A stretch of 28,620 nt of DNA from a virus, in the IMG/VR virus record IMGVR_UViG_3300046028_007623, positions 1 through 28,620 of that record. One strand, written 5' to 3'. A program made the translations under genes and the position numbers. Shown in pieces: positions 7,164 to 15,052 of this stretch (positions are counted from its first letter, which is position 1; each line of letters begins with the position of its first letter). The notes beneath the pieces are model-generated. The model did not search any database, was not told the origin of the DNA, and was given only the letters and a program-made list of their open reading frames with translations.

Positions 7164-8222
7164 ATGGGAATGCAAAAAGGATATAGAACAAACATTAATA
7201 TAGTTAATAGCAAGATTGGCCCTCCAAGAAGACAAGAGATTCTAGATGGTATTGCTGATAACGGTACCTTTTTACCTAGAGGTGTGTTGGTTGAGGATAT
7301 GGACCAGACCTTCTTAGAGTATTTTAAATCAGATACTGGGTTGGGCTTGACTATTGATGGTGAAAAAGTACCTGTTATATTCTTAACGATTCAACGATGG
7401 ACAGAATTCACCAAGACTTGGGAATTTACTGATGAATATAAAAACATTAAGATGCCATTTATAACCATAGTTCGAAAACCAGATATTCAAGTTGGCGAAA
7501 ACCAAGCTGGATTATGGAACATACCAGGTAATCGAACATATACCTATATGAAAATACCAACTTGGGACGGTGTTAGACATGGTGTTACCTTATATCAAAT
7601 TCCACAACCAACATCTGTAGATATATTATATGAAGTTAGATTGTTTACCAATCGCATGAAGGATTTAAATAGATTTAATATTAATCTACAAAAAGCCTTT
7701 CATTCTAGACAATCATATATCAACGTTAATGGTCACCCTATGCCATTGCATTTGGATTCAATTGGTGATGAGAGCAATATTGATGATTTTGAAAATAGAC
7801 GTTTTTATGTTCAATTATTTGATATTAAAATGATGGGTTATATCTTGGATGAAAATGATTTTAGAGTTATACCTACAATCAATAGAACATTAATGACTAC
7901 CGAAGTTGAAGAGCAATTGATAGCTAACGATGCAATATTAACACCAATCAGAAAAGGTAATCAAATAGTTTATAATTTTATATGGGAACCAAGGTCTAAT
8001 ACTGAATTTACCTTTAACGCATTGTATGATTTAAAGTTTACACAACTAACAAATATAGAGAATATTAGTAGAATCGTAATTACTCAAAACGGTACGACTG
8101 TCTTTGATGGCACCATTTTGAACACAGCAATTATTTTTTACGCTAATGATATTATTAAAATAAAAGTTACTAAGAGTGCTGCAACACTGGGTAAACTAAC
8201 ATTAATTGGGAGTACATTATAA
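7164..8222 (+). CDS. Virion structural protein upstream of the tail fibre
   Basis: 352 residues, beginning MGMQKGYRTNINIVNSKIG. The first 230 residues are mixed alpha/beta and include the pattern QRWTEFTKTWEFTDEYKNI. The last 100 (from about TPIRKGNQIVYNF) look like an all-beta domain with alternating hydrophobic residues, possibly an attachment platform. The stop overlaps the fibre start (TAATG, 8220-8224), so translation is coupled and the two products may be needed together, for example as a fibre and its connector. That is inference; no family is recognised with confidence. A second ATG two codons in (7170) is possible. Confidence 0.55.
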   Translation: MGMQKGYRTNINIVNSKIGPPRRQEILDGIADNGTFLPRGVLVEDMDQTFLEYFKSDTGLGLTIDGEKVPVIFLTIQRWTEFTKTWEFTDEYKNIKMPFITIVRKPDIQVGENQAGLWNIPGNRTYTYMKIPTWDGVRHGVTLYQIPQPTSVDILYEVRLFTNRMKDLNRFNINLQKAFHSRQSYINVNGHPMPLHLDSIGDESNIDDFENRRFYVQLFDIKMMGYILDENDFRVIPTINRTLMTTEVEEQLIANDAILTPIRKGNQIVYNFIWEPRSNTEFTFNALYDLKFTQLTNIENISRIVITQNGTTVFDGTILNTAIIFYANDIIKIKVTKSAATLGKLTLIGSTL

Positions 8223-11200
8223 TGGGACACGTTGGAAAAGGTTATGATATAAATCAAACGTTTATAATAGAAACGAATGGTATTGACGGGCAAGATATTT
8301 TTGTTACTGGTGGTACCTATTCAGCTGGAACAGCCATCTTTACCAATAATTCTGGTGGAACATTTAGCGTTAGTGGATTAACAACACCATTCACAGGTGG
8401 TACGGTATCTGGTTCAACAATATTTCTAGCTGGATTATCAGCAACAACAATATCGGGAACAACATATCTTGGTTTACCAATAGATATTTTTGTTACTGGT
8501 GGAACGTATTCAGCTGGAACAGCTCAATTTACTAATAATACTGGTGGAACCTTTAGTGTAACTGGATTTAAAACGGATGATGTATTCGTAACTGGTGGTA
8601 CTTATTCAGCTGGAACGGCTCAATTTATTAATAACACAGGTGGTACATTTAGCGTTAGTGGATTCTTAACTGGTCAGACTGATACATATGTTACTGGATT
8701 AACGTTTAGTAATAATGTATTAACTCTTCAACAAACTAATAACCAAGCAAATATAACTATTTTAGTTAATAATTTTTCAGGTTTAACTGTTAATGGTGGA
8801 ATATCAGCAAATACAATATCAGCAAATACAATATCTGCAACTACGTATATTAACCTACCAGCTTTTTCTGGTGCTTATTTACCATTGAGTGGTGGTACAG
8901 TAACTGGCCCCACTAACTTTATAAGTGGTTTAACGACAAACACCTTTAGTGCAGCAACATATCTTGGCTTACCAACAGATATTTTTGTAACTGGTGGTAC
9001 GTATTTAGCTGGAACAGCTGAATTTATGAATAACACAGGTGGAACATTTAGCGTTAGTGGTTTTAGTACTGGTGGTGGTTCCACCTTTACAGGTGGTACG
9101 GTATCTGGGCCAACTAGTTTTATAAATGGTCTAACAGCTAATACTTTTAGTGCAACAAGTATAAATCAAGTTGATTACGTTGTTTTCAATACTGGAACAA
9201 CAAGTGCTGCTACAGAACCTGGAACTGTTTATTTTAATAATACAGAAAAAACATTATCTTATAACACTTCAATTAATCAAGGTGTTACGGTTAACTTAGG
9301 TCAACAAAACTATATTAGAGTATTCAATAATTCTGGGGTTGATATTCCTAGAGGTAAAGCGTTAGAGGTTTTAACTGCTTATAGCGGTTTACCATCTGTT
9401 AGTTTAGCTATTAATAGATATGATGGTTTTTATGTTATTGGTGTTTCAAGTGAAATCATTCCCAATAATTCTGAAGGTATTGCAATTACGAATGGTATTA
9501 TTAGTGACATTGAGTTAACTGGAATGACAATTGGTACTTTAGTGTATGCTTCTGATTCTATAGCTGGTAATTTTAGTGATTTTATTAATTACCAAAATTT
9601 TCCACTTACGGCTAGAACAAATGAAATTGGTTATGTCATCCAAACTGGAACAACAACTGGTAAACTTTTTGTTAATATTATAAATGAAAATTCTGTTTTA
9701 TCGCTTACTGATTTAGAAAGAAATGTACTTGAAGGCAATGTAATATCTACGGGGACATTTGAATATACTGGGATGACGACATCATCAACAACAACTTTTA
9801 ATGTTGCACCATTAAAAGGATGGATTGTTAGCAATACTTATGAAAATTCGTTGACACCAGATGTTCAGAGTGTTAATTATACTGGTGGTACCAGTATTCC
9901 AGTTACAAATATTGCTACGGCAGATTCAACATATGTTTTAATTAATAGTGGTTTAACTATAACACAACAAACAACATTTCCAACTCCACAACAACGAAGA
10001 GAAAACATATTTTTGGGTAAGGTTAATCACCCAAATAGAACTAGTATATTAAACATAAATAATACCGTTGATTATGATGTATCACCGATGTCATCTTTGC
10101 GTGATTTATGGTCGCCAATAAAATTAATAAATCAAGGTATCATACCCTCACCAAATGGGGCTAATCTAAGTTTCAATACTTCAGCTGGTACTCTTTGGGG
10201 TAATGGTATTAATTGGCATAATAATCAATTAAGTCCTAATAATGTCAGTATTGCAGCAAAGGTACCAGCATCATTTTTTTACAGGACACAAACTGGTGGT
10301 ACTTCTTCAAGTGTTAGTGTTATTGACCCTAGAAATTATGATGTTGGTGGTGTGATTACTAGCGTTGGTAATTCTAATAGTGATGATGCGACTAATCAAA
10401 GGATATATATGTATCCTACTGGTGTTATTAATGTTCTTTATGGTCAAACAGTATATGCAAATTTAACTGCCGCTGTTGCCGCTATAAACTCAGAGACATT
10501 TATACCTTATCCTAATGCTGAAAGTACTGGTATTTTAATTGGTGTTCTTTCTGTTAGAAATGATATTGGTACTGATGGAGAACCACTAACAAACACAAAT
10601 TATGCTAAATTCACACTAGTTTCTAAATTTGGTGAAAGTTTTGGAGGTACTGGTGGGTTATCTACAACTACGCTTCAACAAGCATATGATAATTCAACAA
10701 CACCAGAAATTGTTATTAATGCAATCCTAGATGGATTAAGTGTTAAAAACGGTACTGGTAATGCTGATAACGTAACTAATGTATTTGAGGCTGTTAATAC
10801 AGCTGGTGCAACTACTGCGTTAATTAGGGCTGATGGTTATATTTCTGGTACTACATTCCAATCAAACGGTTTTACAGCAAATAATAATGGCCTAACCGCT
10901 ACAACAGTATCTGCTACAACATATCTTGGCTTACCAACAGATATTAGGGTAACTGGTGGTACTTATTCAAATGGAACAGCTGAATTTACCAACAATACTG
11001 GTGGAACCTTTAGTGTTAGTGGATTTAGTACTGGCGGTGGAAGTTCGTTTACGGGTGGAACCGTAAGTGGGGCAACTAGTTTTACAGGTGGATTATCAGC
11101 TAATACCTTTTCAGCAACAACTATAAGTGGTACTACATTATTTGGTAATGGTGCTAACTTAACAGGTATTGGACTACCAATAGTTAACTTTAGGGGTGCG

Positions 11201-11647
11201 GTTACAGTAGTTCAGACTAACGTTGAGGTTGCATTTGGTTATTATCTAATACCAGCTAATACATTTACAACAGGTGATATTATTGAAATACAATGTACTT
11301 GGGACCCTTGTGATTTTACAGCTGCTAGTTTAAGCACAACTGGTATAAGAAGCTTTACAGGTAATACACCAACACCACCATCAGTCGGACAATCATTGGC
11401 CAATAATGGAGCTTCAGGTGCAGCGACTAGATACGTTCAATTACAAAGAGAAAATTTATACTTTAGTGATGCAACAACTTTAAGAGTGGTAAATAGCCCT
11501 ACCCTTAGTGATGTTGGTATAATATCAACAACAGCTATGGGAACACCAACATTTAATACAGCCATCGATAATTATATATACCCGACTATGAGAGCTGGTG
11601 TAGGAACAACGGCAACATTAAGAAGCTTTATAATATCAAAAAAATAA
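8222..11647 (+). CDS. Long tail fibre / receptor-binding protein with beta repeats
   Basis: 1141 residues, very rich in Gly, Thr, Ser and Asn. Five copies of a 25-residue unit (VTGGTYSAGTAxFxNNTGGT followed by FSVSG) start at residues 28, 91, 123, 256 and 910. They alternate with a second unit of the form GGTVSGxTxFxxGLxAxT and with TTYLGLP linkers. Such repeats fit trimeric beta-helical shaft segments. A central region (about 310-880) is non-repetitive and includes NINRYDGF-like and FIPYPNAESTGI-like stretches common in phage fibres. The C-terminal 150 residues, after LPIVNFRGAV, form a distinct domain that is the likely receptor-binding tip. No peptidase S74 chaperone ending is apparent. 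Translation is coupled to the preceding gene. Confidence 0.85.
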   Translation: MGHVGKGYDINQTFIIETNGIDGQDIFVTGGTYSAGTAIFTNNSGGTFSVSGLTTPFTGGTVSGSTIFLAGLSATTISGTTYLGLPIDIFVTGGTYSAGTAQFTNNTGGTFSVTGFKTDDVFVTGGTYSAGTAQFINNTGGTFSVSGFLTGQTDTYVTGLTFSNNVLTLQQTNNQANITILVNNFSGLTVNGGISANTISANTISATTYINLPAFSGAYLPLSGGTVTGPTNFISGLTTNTFSAATYLGLPTDIFVTGGTYLAGTAEFMNNTGGTFSVSGFSTGGGSTFTGGTVSGPTSFINGLTANTFSATSINQVDYVVFNTGTTSAATEPGTVYFNNTEKTLSYNTSINQGVTVNLGQQNYIRVFNNSGVDIPRGKALEVLTAYSGLPSVSLAINRYDGFYVIGVSSEIIPNNSEGIAITNGIISDIELTGMTIGTLVYASDSIAGNFSDFINYQNFPLTARTNEIGYVIQTGTTTGKLFVNIINENSVLSLTDLERNVLEGNVISTGTFEYTGMTTSSTTTFNVAPLKGWIVSNTYENSLTPDVQSVNYTGGTSIPVTNIATADSTYVLINSGLTITQQTTFPTPQQRRENIFLGKVNHPNRTSILNINNTVDYDVSPMSSLRDLWSPIKLINQGIIPSPNGANLSFNTSAGTLWGNGINWHNNQLSPNNVSIAAKVPASFFYRTQTGGTSSSVSVIDPRNYDVGGVITSVGNSNSDDATNQRIYMYPTGVINVLYGQTVYANLTAAVAAINSETFIPYPNAESTGILIGVLSVRNDIGTDGEPLTNTNYAKFTLVSKFGESFGGTGGLSTTTLQQAYDNSTTPEIVINAILDGLSVKNGTGNADNVTNVFEAVNTAGATTALIRADGYISGTTFQSNGFTANNNGLTATTVSATTYLGLPTDIRVTGGTYSNGTAEFTNNTGGTFSVSGFSTGGGSSFTGGTVSGATSFTGGLSANTFSATTISGTTLFGNGANLTGIGLPIVNFRGAVTVVQTNVEVAFGYYLIPANTFTTGDIIEIQCTWDPCDFTAASLSTTGIRSFTGNTPTPPSVGQSLANNGASGAATRYVQLQRENLYFSDATTLRVVNSPTLSDVGIISTTAMGTPTFNTAIDNYIYPTMRAGVGTTATLRSFIISKK
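8303..8377 (+). repeat. Fibre 75-base repeat, copy 1
   Basis: Encodes VTGGTYSAGT, then AIFTNNSGGTFSVSG. It is the first of five 25-codon units in the fibre gene. Confidence 0.85.
8492..8566 (+). repeat. Fibre 75-base repeat, copy 2
   Basis: The same unit as copy 1 with AQFTNNTGGTFSVTG, preceded by a TTYLGLP linker. Confidence 0.85.
8588..8662 (+). repeat. Fibre 75-base repeat, copy 3
   Basis: The same unit with AQFINNTGGTFSVSG, almost directly following copy 2 after a 7-residue spacer. Confidence 0.85.
8987..9061 (+). repeat. Fibre 75-base repeat, copy 4
   Basis: VTGGTYLAGTAEFMNNTGGT, preceded by an ATYLGLPTDI linker and followed by STGGGS. Confidence 0.85.
10949..11023 (+). repeat. Fibre 75-base repeat, copy 5
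   Basis: VTGGTYSNGTAEFTNNTGGT, with the same ATYLGLPTDI linker before it and STGGGS after it. It lies nearly 1.9 kb after copy 4, so the linker, repeat and STGGGS block form a larger duplicated module. Confidence 0.85.
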
Positions 11648-11659
11648 AAAATAAAAAAT

Positions 11660-11836
11660 ATGGAATATACATTTACATTTGGTGACGAAACACTCACCTT
11701 TCCAAGTCTAGCAGAGCATAATGCTTTTTTGGATATATATCAGTCATTAATAAGTGCACAATTGCAATCAATTTATAATGTAGCAAAAGCTCAAGCAATC
11801 GCTGATGGTATTAACTATACTTCTAATAATGGTTAA
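11660..11836 (+). CDS. Small protein of unknown function downstream of the fibre
   Basis: 58 residues: MEYTFTFGDETLTFPSLAEH, then a helix (NAFLDIYQSLISAQLQSIY) and a polar end. The start lies 12 bases after the fibre stop with an A-rich leader and no promoter motif, so it belongs to the fibre unit. A small fibre-assembly or fibre-tip accessory role is possible from position only. Its stop codon overlaps the stop of the convergent small gene on the minus strand (TTAA, 11833-11836). The composition and clean frame support a real gene, but no family is recognised. Confidence 0.6.
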   Translation: MEYTFTFGDETLTFPSLAEHNAFLDIYQSLISAQLQSIYNVAKAQAIADGINYTSNNG

Positions 11837-12000
11837 TTTTCACCGTATAAATCTTTCTTGGTAATACAAGCTTCACGTATTAATTTTTCAACAAAAGAAA
11901 ACATTTTAAGACCATTCTGTTCGCAATGTTTTTTTAGTAACTCATGAGTTTTTGTTGTAATTTTAATGTTTTTATCTCGCTTAAGCATATCTTTTAACAT
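11833..12000 (-). CDS. Small ribbon-helix-helix-like protein, possible repressor
   Basis: 55 residues. A basic N-terminus (MLKDMLKRDKN) is followed by the short strand IKITTKTHELLKKHCEQNGL and a second helix FSFVEKLIREACI, ending KKDLYGEN. A strand followed by two helices of this size is the layout of Arc/MetJ-type ribbon-helix-helix DNA-binding proteins, usually dimers that bind repeated operators. The gene is oriented against its neighbours, has a TATATTTG -7 box of the host type and has repeated TATGT/ACATA sequences between that box and its start, which fits autoregulation. The fold is inferred from pattern only. Confidence 0.6.
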   Translation of the reverse strand: MLKDMLKRDKNIKITTKTHELLKKHCEQNGLKMFSFVEKLIREACITKKDLYGEN

Positions 12001-12044
12001 AAGTATGTCAAAAGTATGACAAAAAACATACTAAAACAAATATA
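11997..12044 (-). promoter_or_regulatory. Promoter -7 box and possible operator of the RHH-like gene
   Basis: On the minus strand TATATTTG occupies 12037-12044 (no clear -33 TTG at the usual spacing). Between it and the start codon lie the inverted arms AGTATGT (12002-12008) and ACATACT (12026-12032), a further direct copy AGTATGA (12013-12019), and ACATAAGTATGT across the start codon. Repeated half-sites at this place suggest a repressor-binding site. Confidence 0.4.
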
Positions 12045-12080
12045 TATTTTATCCTAATTCTCTTTTTGGGTAAAACCTAA

Positions 12081-12093
12081 TATTTATAATAAA
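12081..12093 (+). promoter_or_regulatory. TATTTAT late-promoter motif of the tail sheath gene
   Basis: TATTTATAATAAA, identical over 13 bases to the copies before the tube and the 378-residue genes. A 37-base A-rich leader without Shine-Dalgarno follows the core to the ATG at 12125. Confidence 0.65.
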
Positions 12094-12124
12094 CAAAACA
12101 ATAAAGTAAACTAAAACAACTAAT

Positions 12125-14992
12125 ATGGCAACAAAAGTTTTCGTCAGTCCAGGTGTTTATACCTCAGAAAGAGATATAACATTCATTACCCGTCAAGTAG
12201 GTGTAACAACTCTTGGCTTGGTAGGTGAAACCACAATTGGACCAGCATTTCAACCAATATTTATAAGTAATTATGGTGAATTCCAATCTTTCTTTGGTGG
12301 CTTAAATGCAACCAAGATAAAAGATACTGGTGCGCCTAAGTATGAATTACCGTACATAGCTAAGTCTTATTTATCACAATCTAATCAATTATTCGTAACT
12401 AGGGTATTAGGTTTTTCTGGTTATGATGCTGGTCAAGCTTGGGGTATTACTATTGATGCGGCTCTTGACCCATCTACATCTGGTACCGTAGTTACTAGAC
12501 AAGCTATTACATATACTGGTGGTACTGATTATTTAATAACATACTCAGCATCACCTAGTGGTTCAATCCTATCGTTAACATCTAATGATATTATTGTTCA
12601 AGCGTTAATAAATGATGGAACACTAGGTTCTAGTCTAGCTTATTTAGGTTCAGCAACTAGTGGCTCAAGTGTTAATATTGGACCAATATTTAGTAAATTT
12701 GGTAGTGTATTTAGTGGTGTTTCATTTAACAACTATGTTACTGAAACAAACTATACTGGTGGTACATCATTGGTGGATATCACTGGTATTACATCTGGTA
12801 TAACAGTAGCCTATACTGGTACAGGATATAGTGACGTTGAAGACCAATTGGTTGCGTTATTACGTTCAAGAGGTGTTATTGATGCAGCTACACAATTACC
12901 TAACTTTGAATTAAGTGCTGCAACTAGTGTTATTTTTGACCCAGCATTTAGTGCTGCAACAACAAACCCTGTTGGTGTTTTTGCATTAAGTGGTAATTCA
13001 ACAACACAGGGTTTATTTAGCTACCAATTATCACTTGATAGAACACAACGTAACTACCTTCCTAAGGTATTGGGTAGAACAGCGCAAGATGGTAATACTG
13101 CATTATTTGTTGAAGAACTTTATGGTAATTTATTTAACACAGCAAACGTTGATGGAAAGATTAGGGGTATCAACCAGACTCTTATCCAATATGATACTGA
13201 TTATTCTGACTATTTGAAACAATACCAACCAGCTGTTACACCATATGTCGTTTCAGAATTGCGTGGTAATAAAGTATTACGTTTGTTTAGGTTATGGACT
13301 ATCTCTGATGGTAATGCAGCTAACGAACAGTTTAAAATTTCAATAGTTAATATTAAACCAGATACACTAGAATTTGACGTTAGAATTAGAGGTTTTTATG
13401 ATACTGACGCACAACCAGTTATACTTGAAAGTTTCTCACGTTGTACTATGGACCCAACTTCAGCTAATTTCGTTGGTAGAAGAATAGGTACGCTTGACGG
13501 TGAATATATTTCTAAATCAGCTTATGTTCTTGTCGAAGTTGACGACACTAGCGACACTAGTGACGCATTCCCAGCTGGTTTTGTTGGTTACCCAATCCGT
13601 GATTACCAAACCAATAATAATACAAGTGTTATTAATCCAACATTATCATATAAAACTAGTTACTCAACATATGAAAATAAACGTAAGTTTTACTTAGGTT
13701 TATCTGAAACTGTTGGTATTGATTCTGACTTTTTTGACTATAAGGGTGTACCATTAACTTCTAGTCCAGATATTTGGACAGGTATGACAAATGGTTTCCA
13801 CATGGATGTTGATGCAACTGGTGTTACAATCGATAATGTGTTTGAAATTATTAATACGAGTGGTGGTACTTATAGTCCAGTATTCTTATTTGACACTGGT
13901 GCTGCTCAATTTAGAACTGATGCTGGTTTAGTTGGTGGGCCGTATGAGCAAATATACGCTCGTAAATTTACCTTCGCACCGTATGGTGGTTTTGATGGTT
14001 GGGACGTATACCGTACAATTAGAAGTAACGCAGATAAGTATATTATCAATGGTACTGCTGGTCAAGCTGGTCTTACAAGTGGTGCGTTTGCGAATAGAAC
14101 GTTAACTACTGGTGATTTAGGTATTAATTCAGATTACTACGCTTACCTTGAAGCTATATTAACCTTTAAGAACCCAGAAGCTGTTAGTATTAATATTTTT
14201 GCAACTCCAGGTATTGACACACTTGATAACACAAACTTGGTTGAAGCAACAATTGATATGGTTGAAAACGACAGAGCCGATTCGCTTTATATCGTTACAA
14301 CACCTGACGTTTCATCTGGAACAATATTAAGTGCTGATGATGTTGTTGATAACATGTCTGACCTATACGATAGTAACTACACTTGTACTTACTGGCCATG
14401 GGTTCAAATAAACGATTCTGAGAACAATGTGTTGATATGGATACCACCTACTAGAGACGTAGTTAGAAACGTTGCCTTGACTGATAACATCGCATTCCCT
14501 TGGTTTGCGGTTGCTGGTATACAACGTGGTGATGTTGACGCAATACAAGCTAGAAAATCTCTTACATTAGCTGAAAGAGATACACTATATGAGAACCGAA
14601 TTAACCCAATCGCCACATTCAATTCTGATGGTATTAAGATTTGGGGTAATAAAACACTACAAGTTAAGGAATCAGCGTTAAATAGAATTCAAGTTAGAAG
14701 ACTTTTATTACAAGCTAGAAAACTTATTTCAGCTGTGGCTATTAGACTTCTATTCGAACAAAATGACACAATAGTTAGAAATCAATTCTTAGCATTGGTT
14801 AATCCAATATTATCAAATATAAGAACTGAAAGAGGTTTAACGGACTTTAGGGTTACATTATCTAGTGACCCAGAAGATATTGATAGAAACCAATTAACTG
14901 GTCAAATATTCCTAAAACCAACAAGAAGTCTAGAATACATACAAATAGAATTCGTGGTTACAAATACAGGTGCTTCATTCGATAACATCTAA
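12125..14992 (+). CDS. Contractile tail sheath protein (T4 gp18-like)
   Basis: 955 residues. The N-terminus, VFVSPGVYTSERD, is the hallmark start of myovirus sheath proteins, followed by GLVGETTIGPAF and an SQSNQLFVTRVLG-like stretch. The C-terminal 150 residues hold the conserved sheath domain: IKIWGNKTLQ, a helix (RIQVRRLLLQARKLISAVAI), the acidic RTERGLTDFRV segment and a beta-strand end, RSLEYIQIEFVV, which in T4 meshes with neighbouring subunits. It is much longer than T4 gp18 (659), with the extra length in the variable middle, probably surface domains. Sheath contraction drives the tube through the host envelope. It has its own late-promoter motif with a long leader and is followed by a strong terminator. 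Confidence 0.96.
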   Translation: MATKVFVSPGVYTSERDITFITRQVGVTTLGLVGETTIGPAFQPIFISNYGEFQSFFGGLNATKIKDTGAPKYELPYIAKSYLSQSNQLFVTRVLGFSGYDAGQAWGITIDAALDPSTSGTVVTRQAITYTGGTDYLITYSASPSGSILSLTSNDIIVQALINDGTLGSSLAYLGSATSGSSVNIGPIFSKFGSVFSGVSFNNYVTETNYTGGTSLVDITGITSGITVAYTGTGYSDVEDQLVALLRSRGVIDAATQLPNFELSAATSVIFDPAFSAATTNPVGVFALSGNSTTQGLFSYQLSLDRTQRNYLPKVLGRTAQDGNTALFVEELYGNLFNTANVDGKIRGINQTLIQYDTDYSDYLKQYQPAVTPYVVSELRGNKVLRLFRLWTISDGNAANEQFKISIVNIKPDTLEFDVRIRGFYDTDAQPVILESFSRCTMDPTSANFVGRRIGTLDGEYISKSAYVLVEVDDTSDTSDAFPAGFVGYPIRDYQTNNNTSVINPTLSYKTSYSTYENKRKFYLGLSETVGIDSDFFDYKGVPLTSSPDIWTGMTNGFHMDVDATGVTIDNVFEIINTSGGTYSPVFLFDTGAAQFRTDAGLVGGPYEQIYARKFTFAPYGGFDGWDVYRTIRSNADKYIINGTAGQAGLTSGAFANRTLTTGDLGINSDYYAYLEAILTFKNPEAVSINIFATPGIDTLDNTNLVEATIDMVENDRADSLYIVTTPDVSSGTILSADDVVDNMSDLYDSNYTCTYWPWVQINDSENNVLIWIPPTRDVVRNVALTDNIAFPWFAVAGIQRGDVDAIQARKSLTLAERDTLYENRINPIATFNSDGIKIWGNKTLQVKESALNRIQVRRLLLQARKLISAVAIRLLFEQNDTIVRNQFLALVNPILSNIRTERGLTDFRVTLSSDPEDIDRNQLTGQIFLKPTRSLEYIQIEFVVTNTGASFDNI

Positions 14993-14996
14993 AACT

Positions 14997-15019
14997 AAAA
15001 GGCCCTACGGGGCCTTTTT
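14997..15019 (+). terminator. Terminator after the tail sheath gene
   Basis: The stem AAAAGGCCC and its complement GGGCCTTTT enclose a TACG loop, with a T run at the end. It starts 4 bases after the sheath stop. Confidence 0.9.
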
Positions 15020-15031
15020 AGTTTATAATGA

Positions 15032-15044
15032 TATTTATTATAAA
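15032..15044 (+). promoter_or_regulatory. TATTTAT late-promoter motif of the OmpA-domain gene
   Basis: TATTTATTATAAA, with the core ending 14 bases before the ATG at 15053, directly after the sheath terminator. Confidence 0.6.
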
Positions 15045-15052
15045 GAAATTTT

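Noticed and set aside
8303-9061. CRISPR-like spaced repeats
   Set aside because: The 75-base repeats are in frame, encode a Gly/Thr beta unit and sit within one open fibre gene; spacing is irregular and there are no short repeats with unique spacers.
8875-9834. Minus-strand open frames opposite the fibre gene
   Set aside because: They mirror the repetitive Gly/Thr codons of the fibre, lack promoters and read as low-complexity Pro/Val-rich protein.
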